64,000 nt of DNA, taken from the NCBI GenBank assembly GCA_900314985.1, contig OMXL01000013.1, positions 1 through 64,000 on the forward strand. The letters are read 5' to 3'. The notes beneath the pieces were generated by a model. The model searched no databases. It was not told the origin of the DNA and was given only the letters and a program-made list of their open reading frames with translations. This DNA comes from an uncultured Prevotellaceae bacterium (lineage in GTDB: Bacteria; Bacteroidota; Bacteroidia; Bacteroidales; Bacteroidaceae). The position numbers and the translations under genes are program-made. Shown one piece after another: positions 34,203-41,850 of this stretch. Numbering within the stretch: the first letter of the stretch is position 1; every line of letters begins with the position of its first letter.

Positions 34203-35672
34203 TCATTGTAATACTGGTGCTATCTCTTGCATCATCAGGTCGATGTTGCCCCATCCTGTAAAGGCGTGGTGGATGGTTCCGTCAGCGTTGATTAACACCC
34301 AAATAGGCACGGCATTGGTCTCGCAAGGAAGCTGTCGATGTAAGGCCTGGAGCTGCTGCTTGGTGAGACGGTAATGGTCGCCGATATAGTTGGGAATAAG
34401 GCGTTGCCACGTGGCAAGGTCAGAGCCTTCGCTGGCGATGCTGACGAAGTGCATGCGGCCTGCCAGTTCCTTTTTCTTCTCGTGCATTTCCTTGAAAGCT
34501 ATTCGGCATGGGCCGCAGGTGGTTTCCCAGAGGTCAAGCAACACGGGCTTTCCACGATAGTTTTTTGTGAGAGCAGCGAGAATATCAGTAGAATCAGACA
34601 TGTCAGCTGACAAGGTGCAGATGCGCGACATTCCCTGTTCACTCACGAATGACAGCTCTCGCTCCATACGGTCATTGTAGTTTAACACCTCCTGTCCCAA
34701 AACTGGCAAGGATGTACGTACACTATCTTTCTGCTCTTCGCTGAGTAATAGTTTCTGTAAGGCCATCTGTTGTAGATATTTCGATGCCAGATAGCACTGC
34801 TGATAGTCTGCGGGCAACTTCACAGGCCGGCTGACATACGACGAGATGAATGTATCGGCTACGCCCCACATGACATAACTAAGCAGGGGATTTGCCCACG
34901 GATTGTCCTGCAGATAGCTGTCAAAACGCTTTTGCAGTCGTGCCACATAAGCATCATACGCCTCATCAGAATCGACACCCGCATATTGGATGGACTGTCC
35001 ACAGAATGGCATCATAGCCCCCCATTGATAATGGTTTACTGCCTTTGCGAACTCACGGTATGCCGTACCAATCTTACGATCAGCATCTATCAGTTGATTG
35101 ATATGCTGATAGGTAGAGTCCAGATAGTGGAAGTAGCCCTGTTCACTCTTCTCAGGCAGTTCGTTGGCCAGTTGTCCTTGGTTACGTTTCGCCTCTATGT
35201 CAAGATAGACGGTCTCTGGATTGAAGCCCTTTTCTGTAGCATAAACCAAATCGTGATTGAAGTCGGTCAACTGCCCACTGAACGTCAGTGCCTTCGCCAA
35301 GCCCTGCGATTTCCACTTATCAAGGTTGAGCGTGAACGAAACCGTCTGACCTGGCACTATGTAACAGCTAAAACTACAGCTACCCACTGATACATGGCAG
35401 CAGACCGTCGTAAATGTAGGCAGGCTCAAACTGAAATGTCCATCGGCACCTATGACTGCACTTTGCTGTCTGAAGGCATCGCCCATACCTGACGTAAACC
35501 TCAACTGGTAGTGCACTCCCACGCTATTTGGTTTCTGCGAGGCATCGCCAATAATGATTCCGTTTAATACGGCAGGCTCTTGGGAATACTGAAGTGCAGG
35601 CAAATGCTTTTGTGCCCAGCCTGCAAGTGTGGCGATGATTAAGAGTGTGGCGATGATTAATTTCTTGTTCAT
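34203..35672 (-). CDS. Envelope thioredoxin-like (TlpA-type) disulfide reductase
   Basis: 489 residues. The signal peptide MKKLIIA-like N-terminus (MNKKLIIATLLIIATLAGWAQ) sends it to the periplasm. The N-terminal ~110 residues form a beta-rich DUF4369-like domain (LNGIIIGDAS...IVPGQTVSF), the middle is helical, and the C-terminal ~140 residues are a thioredoxin fold with the active site WETTCGPCRIAF (CGPC). Bacteroidetes use such proteins to reduce periplasmic disulfides; the partner is unknown. It stands alone with 67 bp to the glycosyltransferase upstream. Confidence 0.82.
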   Translation of the reverse strand: MNKKLIIATLLIIATLAGWAQKHLPALQYSQEPAVLNGIIIGDASQKPNSVGVHYQLRFTSGMGDAFRQQSAVIGADGHFSLSLPTFTTVCCHVSVGSCSFSCYIVPGQTVSFTLNLDKWKSQGLAKALTFSGQLTDFNHDLVYATEKGFNPETVYLDIEAKRNQGQLANELPEKSEQGYFHYLDSTYQHINQLIDADRKIGTAYREFAKAVNHYQWGAMMPFCGQSIQYAGVDSDEAYDAYVARLQKRFDSYLQDNPWANPLLSYVMWGVADTFISSYVSRPVKLPADYQQCYLASKYLQQMALQKLLLSEEQKDSVRTSLPVLGQEVLNYNDRMERELSFVSEQGMSRICTLSADMSDSTDILAALTKNYRGKPVLLDLWETTCGPCRIAFKEMHEKKKELAGRMHFVSIASEGSDLATWQRLIPNYIGDHYRLTKQQLQALHRQLPCETNAVPIWVLINADGTIHHAFTGWGNIDLMMQEIAPVLQ

Positions 35673-35739
35673 TATTCTTATTATTGAAGGTCTCTATTTG
35701 TTATACGACAACTCCGCAGAAATATCTCGTCCGATAGCG

Positions 35740-36522
35740 TTAATTATTCCTAAATAACTGACGAATAACAAACCAGCCGTGAAGTATGATGGTTTGCAAG
35801 AGACCATAGTGGTGAGCCATCACTCGGAAGCGTTCCTTCAAGGAGTCACGATGGTGCTGGGTGGTGTCGCCACCCTCTTCAAAGTTAGCTAGGATGGCAT
35901 GCGTATTGACCAACGGCATCTGACGCTTCTCTGCCTCCTTCATAACACGAATGCACCAGTCGACATCGGCAGAATGGCGATACTGCAGGTCATACGGGCA
36001 CTCGCGGGCAATCTCTGTGCGCACATAGAAAGCCTGATGGCACACCAGCATACCCTGTTTGAAGGATTTCCAAGAGAGACGCTCTGGTGGGCGATGAGTG
36101 CGCAGATGCAGGAAGTTGCCTTCTGAATCAGTGATGGCGGTATCGCCGTAGATGACGGCAGCCTCTCCCCCCGCCCTCTCCAAAAGGAGAGGGGGCCTTT
36201 GAGCACAGCGGGCGACTATTTCTATGGTGTCAGGTGCATAGAGTGTATCGCCGGCATTGAGGAAGACCAGATAGTCGCCAGTAGCCTTCTGCAAACCTTT
36301 GTTCATAGCGTCGTAGAGACCACGGTCAGGCTCTGACTGGATGACGACCTCGTGGCGGCTCTGCTCTTGGTACTGTAGGGCAATAGCCAACGTGTCGTCT
36401 TTCGAAGCACCATCGATAATCAGGTGTTCGATATCAGCATAGGTCTGACAGGCCACGCTGTCGAGCGTACGCTGCAAGGTGCGGGCAGCATTAAAGGTAA
36501 TTGTGACGATGGAGACTTTCAT
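35740..36522 (-). CDS. Family 2 glycosyltransferase
   Basis: 260 residues, GT-A fold. Starts MKVSIVTITFNAARTLQRTLDSV, has IDGASKDDT and the DxD-like LNAGDTLY around residue 92, and RHSADVDWCIRVM near the acceptor site. Similar to WcaA-type enzymes for surface polysaccharide. A C/G-rich repeat (36161-36197) is translated in frame as RPPLLLERAGGEA, in the loop before VIYGDT. Its first 32 nt overlap the end of the GT4 gene, so the two are translationally linked. Confidence 0.88.
   Translation of the reverse strand: MKVSIVTITFNAARTLQRTLDSVACQTYADIEHLIIDGASKDDTLAIALQYQEQSRHEVVIQSEPDRGLYDAMNKGLQKATGDYLVFLNAGDTLYAPDTIEIVARCAQRPPLLLERAGGEAAVIYGDTAITDSEGNFLHLRTHRPPERLSWKSFKQGMLVCHQAFYVRTEIARECPYDLQYRHSADVDWCIRVMKEAEKRQMPLVNTHAILANFEEGGDTTQHHRDSLKERFRVMAHHYGLLQTIILHGWFVIRQLFRNN
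36161..36197 (-). repeat. C/G-rich repeat inserted in the GT2 coding sequence
   Basis: CCTCTCC (36162-36168) and CCCTCTCC pair with GGAGAGGG at 36186-36193. It is the same family as 16658-16765 and is read through in frame. Confidence 0.8.
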
Positions 36523-37759
36523 AGACTTCCAAATAACGGTTTGCTACACTTTGCTGCGAATAGCTATGGGCCACTTTCTGCAGACAGGCATGGCGCACAG
36601 CCTTGTGGTCGGCCTCGAAGAGCGTCCACCAGATGCCACGAGCCAAATCCTCACTATTACGATAGTCGGCTACATAGCCATTCTGCTGGTGGTCTATCTC
36701 CTCAGGGATGCCCCCTACTCTAAAGCCCACGCTGGGCACGCCACATGCCATTGCCTCCATAATCGTGTTGGGCAAGTTCTCTGACAGCGAGGGCAAGACA
36801 AAGACATCGGCCGCATTATAGACATCGACGATGCGATGCTCGTCATTGACATAGCCTAACGGACAGACGCGGAATGGCAATAGTCCGACCACCTCTTCTG
36901 CATGACCGCCCAAAATGGCTACCGTGATGTTGTCTTTCTGTTCTGGATGCCGCTCAGCCATCAGACGACAAGCCTCTAACAGATAGTTCATGCCCTTGTT
37001 CAGATTGGTCACACGCTGTGAGGCAAACAGGATGATGCGCCCCTCAGCAGGCAGACCAGCACGCTGGCGTGCCTCCTGCTGGTCTTTAGGCATATAGATG
37101 TGCGTATCTATCGGATTGGGGATGCTGACCACGCGCTGTCCTTGGAGCAAGGCACTCTTCTGCGCCTCTGCTGCCAGCCACTGGCTGCATGCCACAAAGG
37201 TAATATGGCGGTCAGCAATCATCTTTTGTTTTCTGCGCCACACCTGTGCGGCCAGGTCGTTGTCAGAGCCACCACCAGGCAACAGTCGACAATGGCAACA
37301 CTGCTGTTCGAAGCGTCGGCAGTTGAGCGTCAGATGACACACAGCCGTAGCAGGCCAGATGTCGTGCATAGTCCACACCACGGGCTTACCACTATCCAAT
37401 ATCTTGCGAATACCCTTCAGCGACAGCATGCCCTGATTAATCCAGTGCAGATGGATGATGTCAGCCTCCTGAAACTCGCGCAGCTGCGTGATGTCAGCGC
37501 CACAGTTGGCGATATCTACCTCAAAGAGGTGCTTACGACTCAGATGCAGTCGCAACCAGATGACCAGCCGTTCCCAGAGGAAGCGCAACTGCATGGTTTT
37601 CTGACCAGGCAATGCGGCCACTGTCAGATGGTCGGTCTGCTTATCGCGCACCAGCATCTTGGCCTTCACACCGTTGTTGTTCAGTGCTTCCATCAGGCGA
37701 CCAGCTGCCACAGCAGCGCCACCCGTTCGTTCGCTTGTATTGACTATGAGTACTCGCAT
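36491..37759 (-). CDS. Family 4 glycosyltransferase
   Basis: 422 residues, GT-B fold. N-terminal MRVLIVNTSERTGGAAVAAGRL is a typical Bacteroidetes GT4 opening; the C-terminal nucleotide-sugar domain carries ASQRVTNLNKGMNYLLEA and the EX7E-like LSENLPNTIMEAMACGVPSVGF. A cysteine pair CCHCRLLPGGG in the middle is typical of this subgroup. Probably builds a surface glycan with the overlapping GT2. The -7 element TACCTTTGC (37763-37771) is so close that the mRNA would start at or beside the ATG. Confidence 0.9.
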   Translation of the reverse strand: MRVLIVNTSERTGGAAVAAGRLMEALNNNGVKAKMLVRDKQTDHLTVAALPGQKTMQLRFLWERLVIWLRLHLSRKHLFEVDIANCGADITQLREFQEADIIHLHWINQGMLSLKGIRKILDSGKPVVWTMHDIWPATAVCHLTLNCRRFEQQCCHCRLLPGGGSDNDLAAQVWRRKQKMIADRHITFVACSQWLAAEAQKSALLQGQRVVSIPNPIDTHIYMPKDQQEARQRAGLPAEGRIILFASQRVTNLNKGMNYLLEACRLMAERHPEQKDNITVAILGGHAEEVVGLLPFRVCPLGYVNDEHRIVDVYNAADVFVLPSLSENLPNTIMEAMACGVPSVGFRVGGIPEEIDHQQNGYVADYRNSEDLARGIWWTLFEADHKAVRHACLQKVAHSYSQQSVANRYLEVYESLHRHNYL

Positions 37760-37762
37760 GAT

Positions 37763-37771
37763 GCAAAGGTA
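37763..37771 (-). promoter_or_regulatory. -7 promoter element abutting the GT4 start
   Basis: TACCTTTGC on the minus strand ends 4 bp before the ATG at 37759, predicting a leaderless or nearly leaderless transcript. Confidence 0.55.
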
Positions 37772-37784
37772 CGAATAAGTGAGA

Positions 37785-37847
37785 GAAATACCAAATTTAT
37801 TTGGGTATTTCCGAACGAGAGTACTTTTGAACGAAGTTCAAAAGTAC
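37785..37847. repeat. Two adjacent inverted repeats between GT4 and comEC
   Basis: GAAATACC (37785-37792) / GGTATTTC (37804-37811), then a perfect 12-bp inverted repeat GTACTTTTGAAC (37821-37832) / GTTCAAAAGTAC (37836-37847) with a 3-nt loop. Could be an operator or a cruciform/terminator pair. Confidence 0.75.
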
Positions 37848-37852
37848 AAAAT

Positions 37853-37884
37853 AATTCATAATTCATAATGCATAATTCATAATT
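37853..37884 (+). repeat. (AATTCAT)4-AATT tract upstream of comEC
   Basis: AATTCAT, AATTCAT, AATGCAT, AATTCAT plus AATT: 32 nt, the same 4x7+4 layout as the AATTCTC tracts. Confidence 0.88.
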
Positions 37885-37890
37885 ATTTTC

Positions 37891-37899
37891 TATCTTTGT
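37891..37899 (+). promoter_or_regulatory. -7 promoter element for comEC
   Basis: TATCTTTGT, 21 bp before the ATG at 37920; it overlaps an in-frame TTG at 37896, which argues against that start. Confidence 0.6.
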
Positions 37900-37919
37900 C
37901 CAAAATAATTCATAACCTC

Positions 37920-39410
37920 ATGAGAATTCATGCGCCACTACTGCCACTGGCCGTCTGTATGATGGTCGGAATCGGGTTGAGCCAATACACCAACGATTGG
38001 CTCATGCTGCTGGCTGGACTGGTGGCAGTGACACTGGTAACATGCTTCTTAGGACGCTTTCCACGCCTGCAGACAGCTGGCATCTTTATCGGAACGCTCT
38101 TGCTCGGAATGGTGTTAGGCAGCAGAAAGCAGCAACAGCTCAACATGGAGTGGCCTCCACAAAAGATGGGCATCACACTCGTAGTGATGAGCGAGGCGAA
38201 GGTGGGAGAGAAAACGGTGTCGTTTGATGCGGTGACAGCAGACGACCAGCAGAAGCTGCGCTGCTACATCCGGCGCGACAACAATAGTGAGCGCATTGAG
38301 GTTGGACAAGGGCTCCGAGTGTACACCTTTATAAATAAGGTACGCGAAAGCAAGCAAGGCACCTTCGACAACAAGCAATACATGCAGTGTCATGGATTCA
38401 CTGGCGAGTTGTATGCCCACAGCAACCAGTGGCAATGGGAGGCGGTGAGTCTGAAAGAGCTATCGGTCACTGACAGACTCCAACTGCGCTTCTTGACGTG
38501 GCGACACCAACTATTAAGGCATTTTCAGCAACAAGAGATGGACGATGACGCCTACGGAGTGATTACTGCCATGACGTTAGGCGAGAAGACGGCGCTGAGC
38601 AAAGAGGTCAAGGAAACGTTCTCGCGAGTAGGCGCATCGCACATACTGGCACTGAGTGGCCTGCACCTGATGATTATCTACAGCGTCATCACCCTCGTGA
38701 TAGGCTGGCACCGCTATCGCATCGTGACACAAGCAACGCTGGTATTGGCCATCTGGGCCTTCGCCCTGTTGACGGGTCTGTCGACCAGCGTAGTACGGTC
38801 GGCCTTTATGATCAGCATCTATGCCCTACTCTCATTAGGCTACCGAGAGCGCATGTCAGTCAACACGCTGGCCTTTGTCGCCATCGTCTTGCTGGTGGTC
38901 AATCCCTTAGCGATGTACGACTTAGGCTTCCAACTCTCGTTCCTATCGGTATTGGGTATTCTGCTGATTCATCCACTCATCAACAATCTGCTAAAGGCCG
39001 ATGTGCAACAACAGCATCGGTGGCTGTCATCTATCTGGGGATTGGTCACCGTCTCGATAGCCGCACAGATGAGTACGGCACCCCTCGTAGCCTATCACTT
39101 CGGACGCTTCAGCTGTTGGTTCTTGCTCAGCAACTTCATCGTCGTTCCCATGGCGTGGCTGGTGCTCAACGTGGCACTATTGTGCATCGTCTTCTCTTGG
39201 TGGTCGTGGGCTTTTAGCGGGTTAACGGCCATCCTTGCCTGGCTGGCAACGGCCATGAACCATGCATTAGGATGGGTGGCACAACTACCTTGCAGCAGCA
39301 TCGAGGGCATCAACCTCTCTGCCCTACAGGTGTACCTTATTTATATAATCATTGCTTGCAGCTATGTGGCTATCAGTCTAAGATATCCAGCAGCTCGGAG
39401 AAGTGGCTGA
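37920..39410 (+). CDS. ComEC/Rec2 family competence-type membrane protein
   Basis: Inner-membrane channel family for DNA uptake. 496 residues: an N-terminal DUF4131-like part with two or three helices and an OB-like section (KLRCYIRRDNNSERIEVGQGL), then the competence domain with the signature ITAMTLGEKTALSKEVKETFSR-like region and SHILALSGLHLMI, followed by many membrane helices. It lacks the C-terminal metallo-beta-lactamase domain of Bacillus ComEC, and many Bacteroidetes members also lack it. It is nevertheless short, ending at LRYPAARRSG. Convergent 38-bp overlap with the HAD gene. Confidence 0.85.
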   Translation: MRIHAPLLPLAVCMMVGIGLSQYTNDWLMLLAGLVAVTLVTCFLGRFPRLQTAGIFIGTLLLGMVLGSRKQQQLNMEWPPQKMGITLVVMSEAKVGEKTVSFDAVTADDQQKLRCYIRRDNNSERIEVGQGLRVYTFINKVRESKQGTFDNKQYMQCHGFTGELYAHSNQWQWEAVSLKELSVTDRLQLRFLTWRHQLLRHFQQQEMDDDAYGVITAMTLGEKTALSKEVKETFSRVGASHILALSGLHLMIIYSVITLVIGWHRYRIVTQATLVLAIWAFALLTGLSTSVVRSAFMISIYALLSLGYRERMSVNTLAFVAIVLLVVNPLAMYDLGFQLSFLSVLGILLIHPLINNLLKADVQQQHRWLSSIWGLVTVSIAAQMSTAPLVAYHFGRFSCWFLLSNFIVVPMAWLVLNVALLCIVFSWWSWAFSGLTAILAWLATAMNHALGWVAQLPCSSIEGINLSALQVYLIYIIIACSYVAISLRYPAARRSG

Positions 39411-40065
39411 TTTTCTGCAGGCGCTCATGAGGAAACTCCTCGCTCTTCTCCAACTCCCAGACAACATGATAAGGGATGTGTACAGCCCACGCTCCTGCTG
39501 TCAGTGCTGGTGCGATATCTGAGCGGAACGAGTTGCCCACCATCAAGGTTTGTTCTGGTGCTACATCCAGGTTCTCACAGAGCTGGCGATACTCGCGCTC
39601 CGTCTTATTCGATACTGTCTCCATGTGTGAGAAGTACTGTTCCAAGCCCGATCGCTGCAACTTTGCCTCCTGATCCATCAGTTCGCCCTTGGTAAATACC
39701 ACCAGACGGTAGTGGCGGCGCTCTGCCAACTTGCGCAGCGTCTCCTCTACTTCCGGCAGTGGTGTGGTGGGAAAGCGCAACAGCTGCTGTCCCAACTCTA
39801 TCAGTCGCATCACGATGTCGCCCGTCAGTTGTTCATGACTGACACGTACCGCATTCTCTATCAGCGACAGTGTAAAGGCCTTGGTACCATAGCCTGTCAG
39901 CGACAGATTCTTACGTTCGGTAGCAAACAGTCCCTCACTGACCTCACGAGCCGTAGCCCACGGCTTCAGCAGTTCACAACACTGATGTTCCACCTCGTCA
40001 AACCACGTCTGACAATCCCATAGTGTGTCGTCAGCATCAAAAGCCACCACTTTTATATTCTTCAT
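39373..40065 (-). CDS. HAD-family hydrolase (YjjG-like)
   Basis: 230 residues. HAD motif I is VVAFDADDTLWD (nucleophile and acid/base Asp), motif II YRLVVFTKGE, motif III lysine in the ETVSNKTEREY area, motif IV VGNSFRSDIAPA. Cap between motifs I and II is helical (C1 type), so a small phosphomonoesterase such as a nucleotidase is likely. The ATG at 40065 is preferred to an in-frame GTG at 40068; its first base is also the first base of a TCACTAT repeat unit read on the other strand. Confidence 0.88.
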   Translation of the reverse strand: MKNIKVVAFDADDTLWDCQTWFDEVEHQCCELLKPWATAREVSEGLFATERKNLSLTGYGTKAFTLSLIENAVRVSHEQLTGDIVMRLIELGQQLLRFPTTPLPEVEETLRKLAERRHYRLVVFTKGELMDQEAKLQRSGLEQYFSHMETVSNKTEREYRQLCENLDVAPEQTLMVGNSFRSDIAPALTAGAWAVHIPYHVVWELEKSEEFPHERLQKISHFSELLDILD

Positions 40066-40103
40066 CACTATTCACTATTCGTTATTCACTAGGCCGCAGG
40101 CCG
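40065..40103 (-). repeat. TCACTAT heptamer tract with GC-rich cap upstream of the HAD gene
   Basis: TCACTAT, TCACTAT, TCGTTAT, TCACTAG (28 nt, four units) followed by GCCGCAGGCC. The cap GGCCGCAGGCC equals the one at 20592-20602 read on the other strand. Confidence 0.85.
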
Positions 40104-40104
40104 C

Positions 40105-41082
40105 CTACTCTTCCCAATATGCCAAGGTACGTTTCTGCAATACGGTGGTCTGCTGACTCTGACTACCCTTCTCCCAATATGACAAGGACAGCGAGTTGGT
40201 AGTCCAGTTGCCCTGGTCGTCGCGCGTCATGTAGTTGTTTCGCATGTTGAGCGTCAACACGCACTCCTCACCCTTGAACACCTTCTGACTTTGTGAGGCG
40301 ATCTCGTCTTGCTCATTATAGGTATATTCATGGATATACCGGATATTGGCAGCCTCATTGGTCAGCGTACGACGCACCAGACGGTACTGACTATCGTAGT
40401 CATAGACAACATCACTATGGCCTTCCTGCTCCGTCATCTGGGCACTTCTCAGATAGCCGTAGCGGTCATAGTGGCGCACGGTCAGGTCTGGCTGTTCCAA
40501 CTGGCCCTCTTGCGAGAAGTGCATAAACTGGTCTTCGCTGACGGCATTCTCTGTCACCACCTCCTGTACAGGACCATGGAGGCCCATCGCTATCGCATCT
40601 TTGTAATAAGCACCCATAGGCAGATAGAGCACGCGGATATCTCGTGAGCCATTGTCATTATCTACCAACGACATCTTGACGCTGGCAAAGTCGTCCATAT
40701 AGAGCCACGCTCCATCGCGCTCAACGAAGTCACCATGGTCTTTTCTGAGCTTATAATAGAAAAACTGCAGATTCTTGTCCAGCATAGACTGTGTGCTGTA
40801 TGGACCCACGGAGACATAGGCTGACGACAACAATTTGCTGGCAGCATCGATACTCACCAGCAGTTTGGCTCTGATGCCATAGAACTTACCACGGAAATAG
40901 TAGTCCTCGCCATCGTCCGACTGTCCCCACTCCGCCCAGCCAGCAGATTTCAGTTGTACGCGTACGCTGTCAAGCGGTCCTTCCAAGGGGATTCCTTCCA
41001 GCGAGGCACAACGTGGATCAGTCTGTGACCACACGCCACAGACAACAAGCAGAAGTGATATGACCGCTATGTACCTTTTCAT
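40105..41082 (-). CDS. Secreted protein of unknown function
   Basis: 325 residues from ATG 41082, chosen because it starts a clean signal peptide (MKRYIAVISLLLVVCGVWSQ). An in-frame ATG at 41112 would put ten residues before it. After the signal there is a repeated beta-rich layout: KFYGIRAKLLVSIDA..., then from about residue 200 Tyr-rich RHYDRYGYLRS, VVYDYDSQYRLVRR and IHEYTYNEQDEI units reminiscent of RHS/YD-like or DUF-type envelope proteins. I do not recognise the family. A TAATTTTGC element at 41090-41098 on the minus strand ends 7 bp before the ATG. Confidence 0.6.
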   Translation of the reverse strand: MKRYIAVISLLLVVCGVWSQTDPRCASLEGIPLEGPLDSVRVQLKSAGWAEWGQSDDGEDYYFRGKFYGIRAKLLVSIDAASKLLSSAYVSVGPYSTQSMLDKNLQFFYYKLRKDHGDFVERDGAWLYMDDFASVKMSLVDNDNGSRDIRVLYLPMGAYYKDAIAMGLHGPVQEVVTENAVSEDQFMHFSQEGQLEQPDLTVRHYDRYGYLRSAQMTEQEGHSDVVYDYDSQYRLVRRTLTNEAANIRYIHEYTYNEQDEIASQSQKVFKGEECVLTLNMRNNYMTRDDQGNWTTNSLSLSYWEKGSQSQQTTVLQKRTLAYWEE

Positions 41083-41103
41083 ACCGCCTGCAAAATTACA
41101 AAT

Positions 41104-41135
41104 AATTCTCAATTCTCAATTCTCAATTCTCAATT
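41104..41135 (+). repeat. (AATTCTC)4-AATT tract upstream of the FAH gene
   Basis: Third exact 32-nt copy of the AATTCTC tract, between two divergent promoters. Confidence 0.92.
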
Positions 41136-41142
41136 ATTTTCG

Positions 41143-41151
41143 TACCTTTGC
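41143..41151 (+). promoter_or_regulatory. -7 promoter element for the FAH-porU-porV-ispF operon
   Basis: TACCTTTGC, 20 bp before the ATG at 41171. Confidence 0.7.
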
Positions 41152-41170
41152 ACGAAAAATACGAGAAGCT

Positions 41171-41788
41171 ATGAAGATATTTGCAGTAGGTATGAATTAT
41201 ATCCAGCACAATAAAGAGCTGGATGGTGCGTTATATAAACCGGAGAAGCCCGTCATCTTCACCAAAGCAGACTCGGCACTGCTGAAGGATCACAAGCCCT
41301 TCTTCATCCCCGACTGGTCTGAACAGGTGGACTACGAGACGGAGCTGGTCGTGCGCATCTGTCGTCTGGGGAAGAGTATACCAGAGCGCTTTGCGCACCG
41401 TTACTACGACGCTGTCACTGTAGGCATCGACTTTACAGCCCGAGACCTGCAGCGTGAGGCTCGCCAGCAGGGACTGCCCTGGGAGATCTGTAAAGGTTTC
41501 GACGGTTCGGCTGTCATTGGCGAGTGGGTGCCCAAGGAGAGATTCCTCGACATTCAGGCGTTGCACTTCCATCTGGACATTAACGGACAGACGGTACAGG
41601 AGGGGTGCTCGAGCGACATGCTCTACAAGATTGACGAACTGGTGAGCTACATCTCCCAGTTCTTTACGCTGAAGACGGGCGACCTGCTCTATACAGGAAC
41701 TCCGGTAGGCGTAGGACCCGTAAAGATCGACGACCATCTGGAAGGATGGCTGGAAGACAGAAAAGTATTGGAATTTAATGCGCGGTAA
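41171..41788 (+). CDS. Fumarylacetoacetate hydrolase family protein
   Basis: 205 residues, the small single-domain FAH form (hydrolysis, isomerisation or decarboxylation of beta-dicarbonyl acids; substrate not inferable). Seen: PVIFTKADSALL, the metal-binding acids in DYETELVVRIC, VGIDFTARDLQ, CKGFDGSAVIGEW and GDLLYTGTPVGVGPVKIDD, all standard. The start at 41171 is chosen over a frame opening at 41060 because the heptamer tract and the TACCTTTGC promoter lie inside that extension. First gene of the operon with porU. Confidence 0.92.
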   Translation: MKIFAVGMNYIQHNKELDGALYKPEKPVIFTKADSALLKDHKPFFIPDWSEQVDYETELVVRICRLGKSIPERFAHRYYDAVTVGIDFTARDLQREARQQGLPWEICKGFDGSAVIGEWVPKERFLDIQALHFHLDINGQTVQEGCSSDMLYKIDELVSYISQFFTLKTGDLLYTGTPVGVGPVKIDDHLEGWLEDRKVLEFNAR

Positions 41789-41801
41789 GCGCGCTAAAGC
41801 G

Positions 41802-41850
41802 CTAGTGAACAGTGAAGAGTGAAGAGTGAACAGTGAACAGTGAAGAATGA
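41802..41850 (-). repeat. Seven-unit TCACTnT tract between the FAH gene and porU
   Basis: Read on the minus strand: TCATTCT, TCACTGT, TCACTGT, TCACTCT, TCACTCT, TCACTGT, TCACTAG, then a GC-rich cap CGCTTTAGCG. The porU ATG (41847-41849) lies inside the last unit on the plus strand. Confidence 0.88.
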
